Source of the DNA: Artemia franciscana
Taxonomy: Eukaryota > Arthropoda > Branchiopoda > Anostraca > Artemiidae
Reading direction: 5' to 3'
NCBI RefSeq assembly: GCF_032884065.1
Contig: NW_027062649.1
Span: forward strand, 1,595,355 to 1,659,354
Length of the DNA: 64,000 bases
Shown here piece after piece: positions 63,477 to 64,000 of the stretch. The notes beneath the pieces are model-generated. The model did no database searches, was not told the origin of the DNA, and saw only the letters and a list, made by a program, of their open reading frames with translations. How positions within the stretch are numbered: position 1 is the first letter of the stretch; each line of letters starts with the position of its first letter. The position numbers were made by a program, and so were the translations under genes.

Positions 63477-63721
63477 AAATGAAAGTAAGGAGCGACATTA
63501 TAACTTAAAACGAACAGAAATTACTCCGTATATGAAAGGGGATTTTCCTCCTCGACACCCCGCTCCTTGTGCTAAAGTTTGATTCTTTCTCGCAACTCTA
63601 CTTTTTAAAACAATAAAAAGCTTTAGCGTAAGGAGCGGGGTATCGAGAAGGAAAAGCCCCTTTCATATACGGAGTAATTTCTGTTCGTTTTAAGTTTTAA
63701 TGTCGCTCCTTACTTTCATTT
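63477..63721. repeat. Fold-back element, 245 bp
   Basis: AAATGAAAGTAAGGAGCGAC at the left and GTCGCTCCTTACTTTCATTT at the right are exact complements. Inner pairs include TATATGAAAGGGGATTTTCC against GGAAAAGCCCCTTTCATATA and CCCCGCTCCTTGTGCTAAAG against CTTTAGCGTAAGGAGCGGGG. The loop lies near 63595. There is no ORF; a MITE-like hairpin element. Confidence 0.9.
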
Positions 63722-64000
63722 AAAAAAACTTGTTTTTTTTATTTAATCTCACTGAAGAGGTCTTATGTTGTATTTGGACACTTTTCCTCTATTGTATTTT
63801 TTCGTTTTACTTAGTTTTTATTTTTTTTTCGTTTTGGCGTACTGTTTTTTCGTTTTTTTTTTTGTTTTTTTTTATTCGTAAATCGCTTTTTTATCACCTT
63901 CAAATAGTCACATACTAAGAAAAAAAAATACCTTTATCTGTTCAAGAGGTTTGTTTGGTACGTAGCTGTTGATGTGATTTATGAATTCAGTTGAAGCATT

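Overview
The window is animal nuclear DNA. It holds a host gene with GT-AG introns (an Orai calcium-channel gene), two intact single-exon actin copies, AT-rich satellite DNA, many Helitron (rolling-circle) transposons, a tRNA-derived SINE, a hAT transposon, a LINE and short fold-back repeats. The dispersed repeat that begins CAGTTCGTGGTAACGAACTG, and the fold-back family with GTAAGGAGCGACATT ends, look to me like the very abundant repeats of brine shrimp (Artemia). That identification is from memory and untested.

Positions 1-39671 form one giant imperfect inverted repeat. The left arm (1 to about 12850) reads: AT-rich satellite, a decayed Helitron (H'), a second Helitron (M) with a third (F) inside it, a Helitron-bounded block carrying an actin gene on the minus strand (N), and another Helitron (G). 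The right arm (about 21400-39671) repeats all of this in reverse, with actin on the plus strand. The centre (12850-21400) is a mosaic of nested non-autonomous Helitrons full of TA microsatellites and two minisatellites (a GGGACAC type and a CTAAAAA type). The arms are not identical. The right arm has a clean 1304-bp Helitron insertion at A|T (36040-37343) whose empty site is still visible in the left arm, a further 3.9 kb of nested Helitrons (29893-33833), and a fourfold 77-bp expansion. Both actin ORFs encode the same protein, while Helitron reading frames in the outer arms differ at about 10 of 526 residues.

The most notable point is the actin context. On one side lies a piece of the Helitron N-terminal basic region. 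On the other lie a piece of the Helitron helicase and a complete Helitron 3' terminus (hairpin plus CTAG), all in the same orientation. This is what a Helitron that captured a host gene, with flanks, should look like, and the product was then duplicated as an inverted repeat.

From 39672 to 64000 the sequence is ordinary repeat-rich host DNA. The satellite continues to about 40905, then comes a SINE, then an Orai gene on the minus strand (three exons found: 57251-57364, 49502-49698, 43754-44078). Its introns hold a decayed hAT element, a 230-bp tandem repeat and several fold-back and dispersed repeats. A broken LINE of CR1/Jockey type lies at 60190-62058. Because the palindrome runs to the window edge, its left boundary is not seen, and a mis-joined assembly of two haplotypes remains possible.
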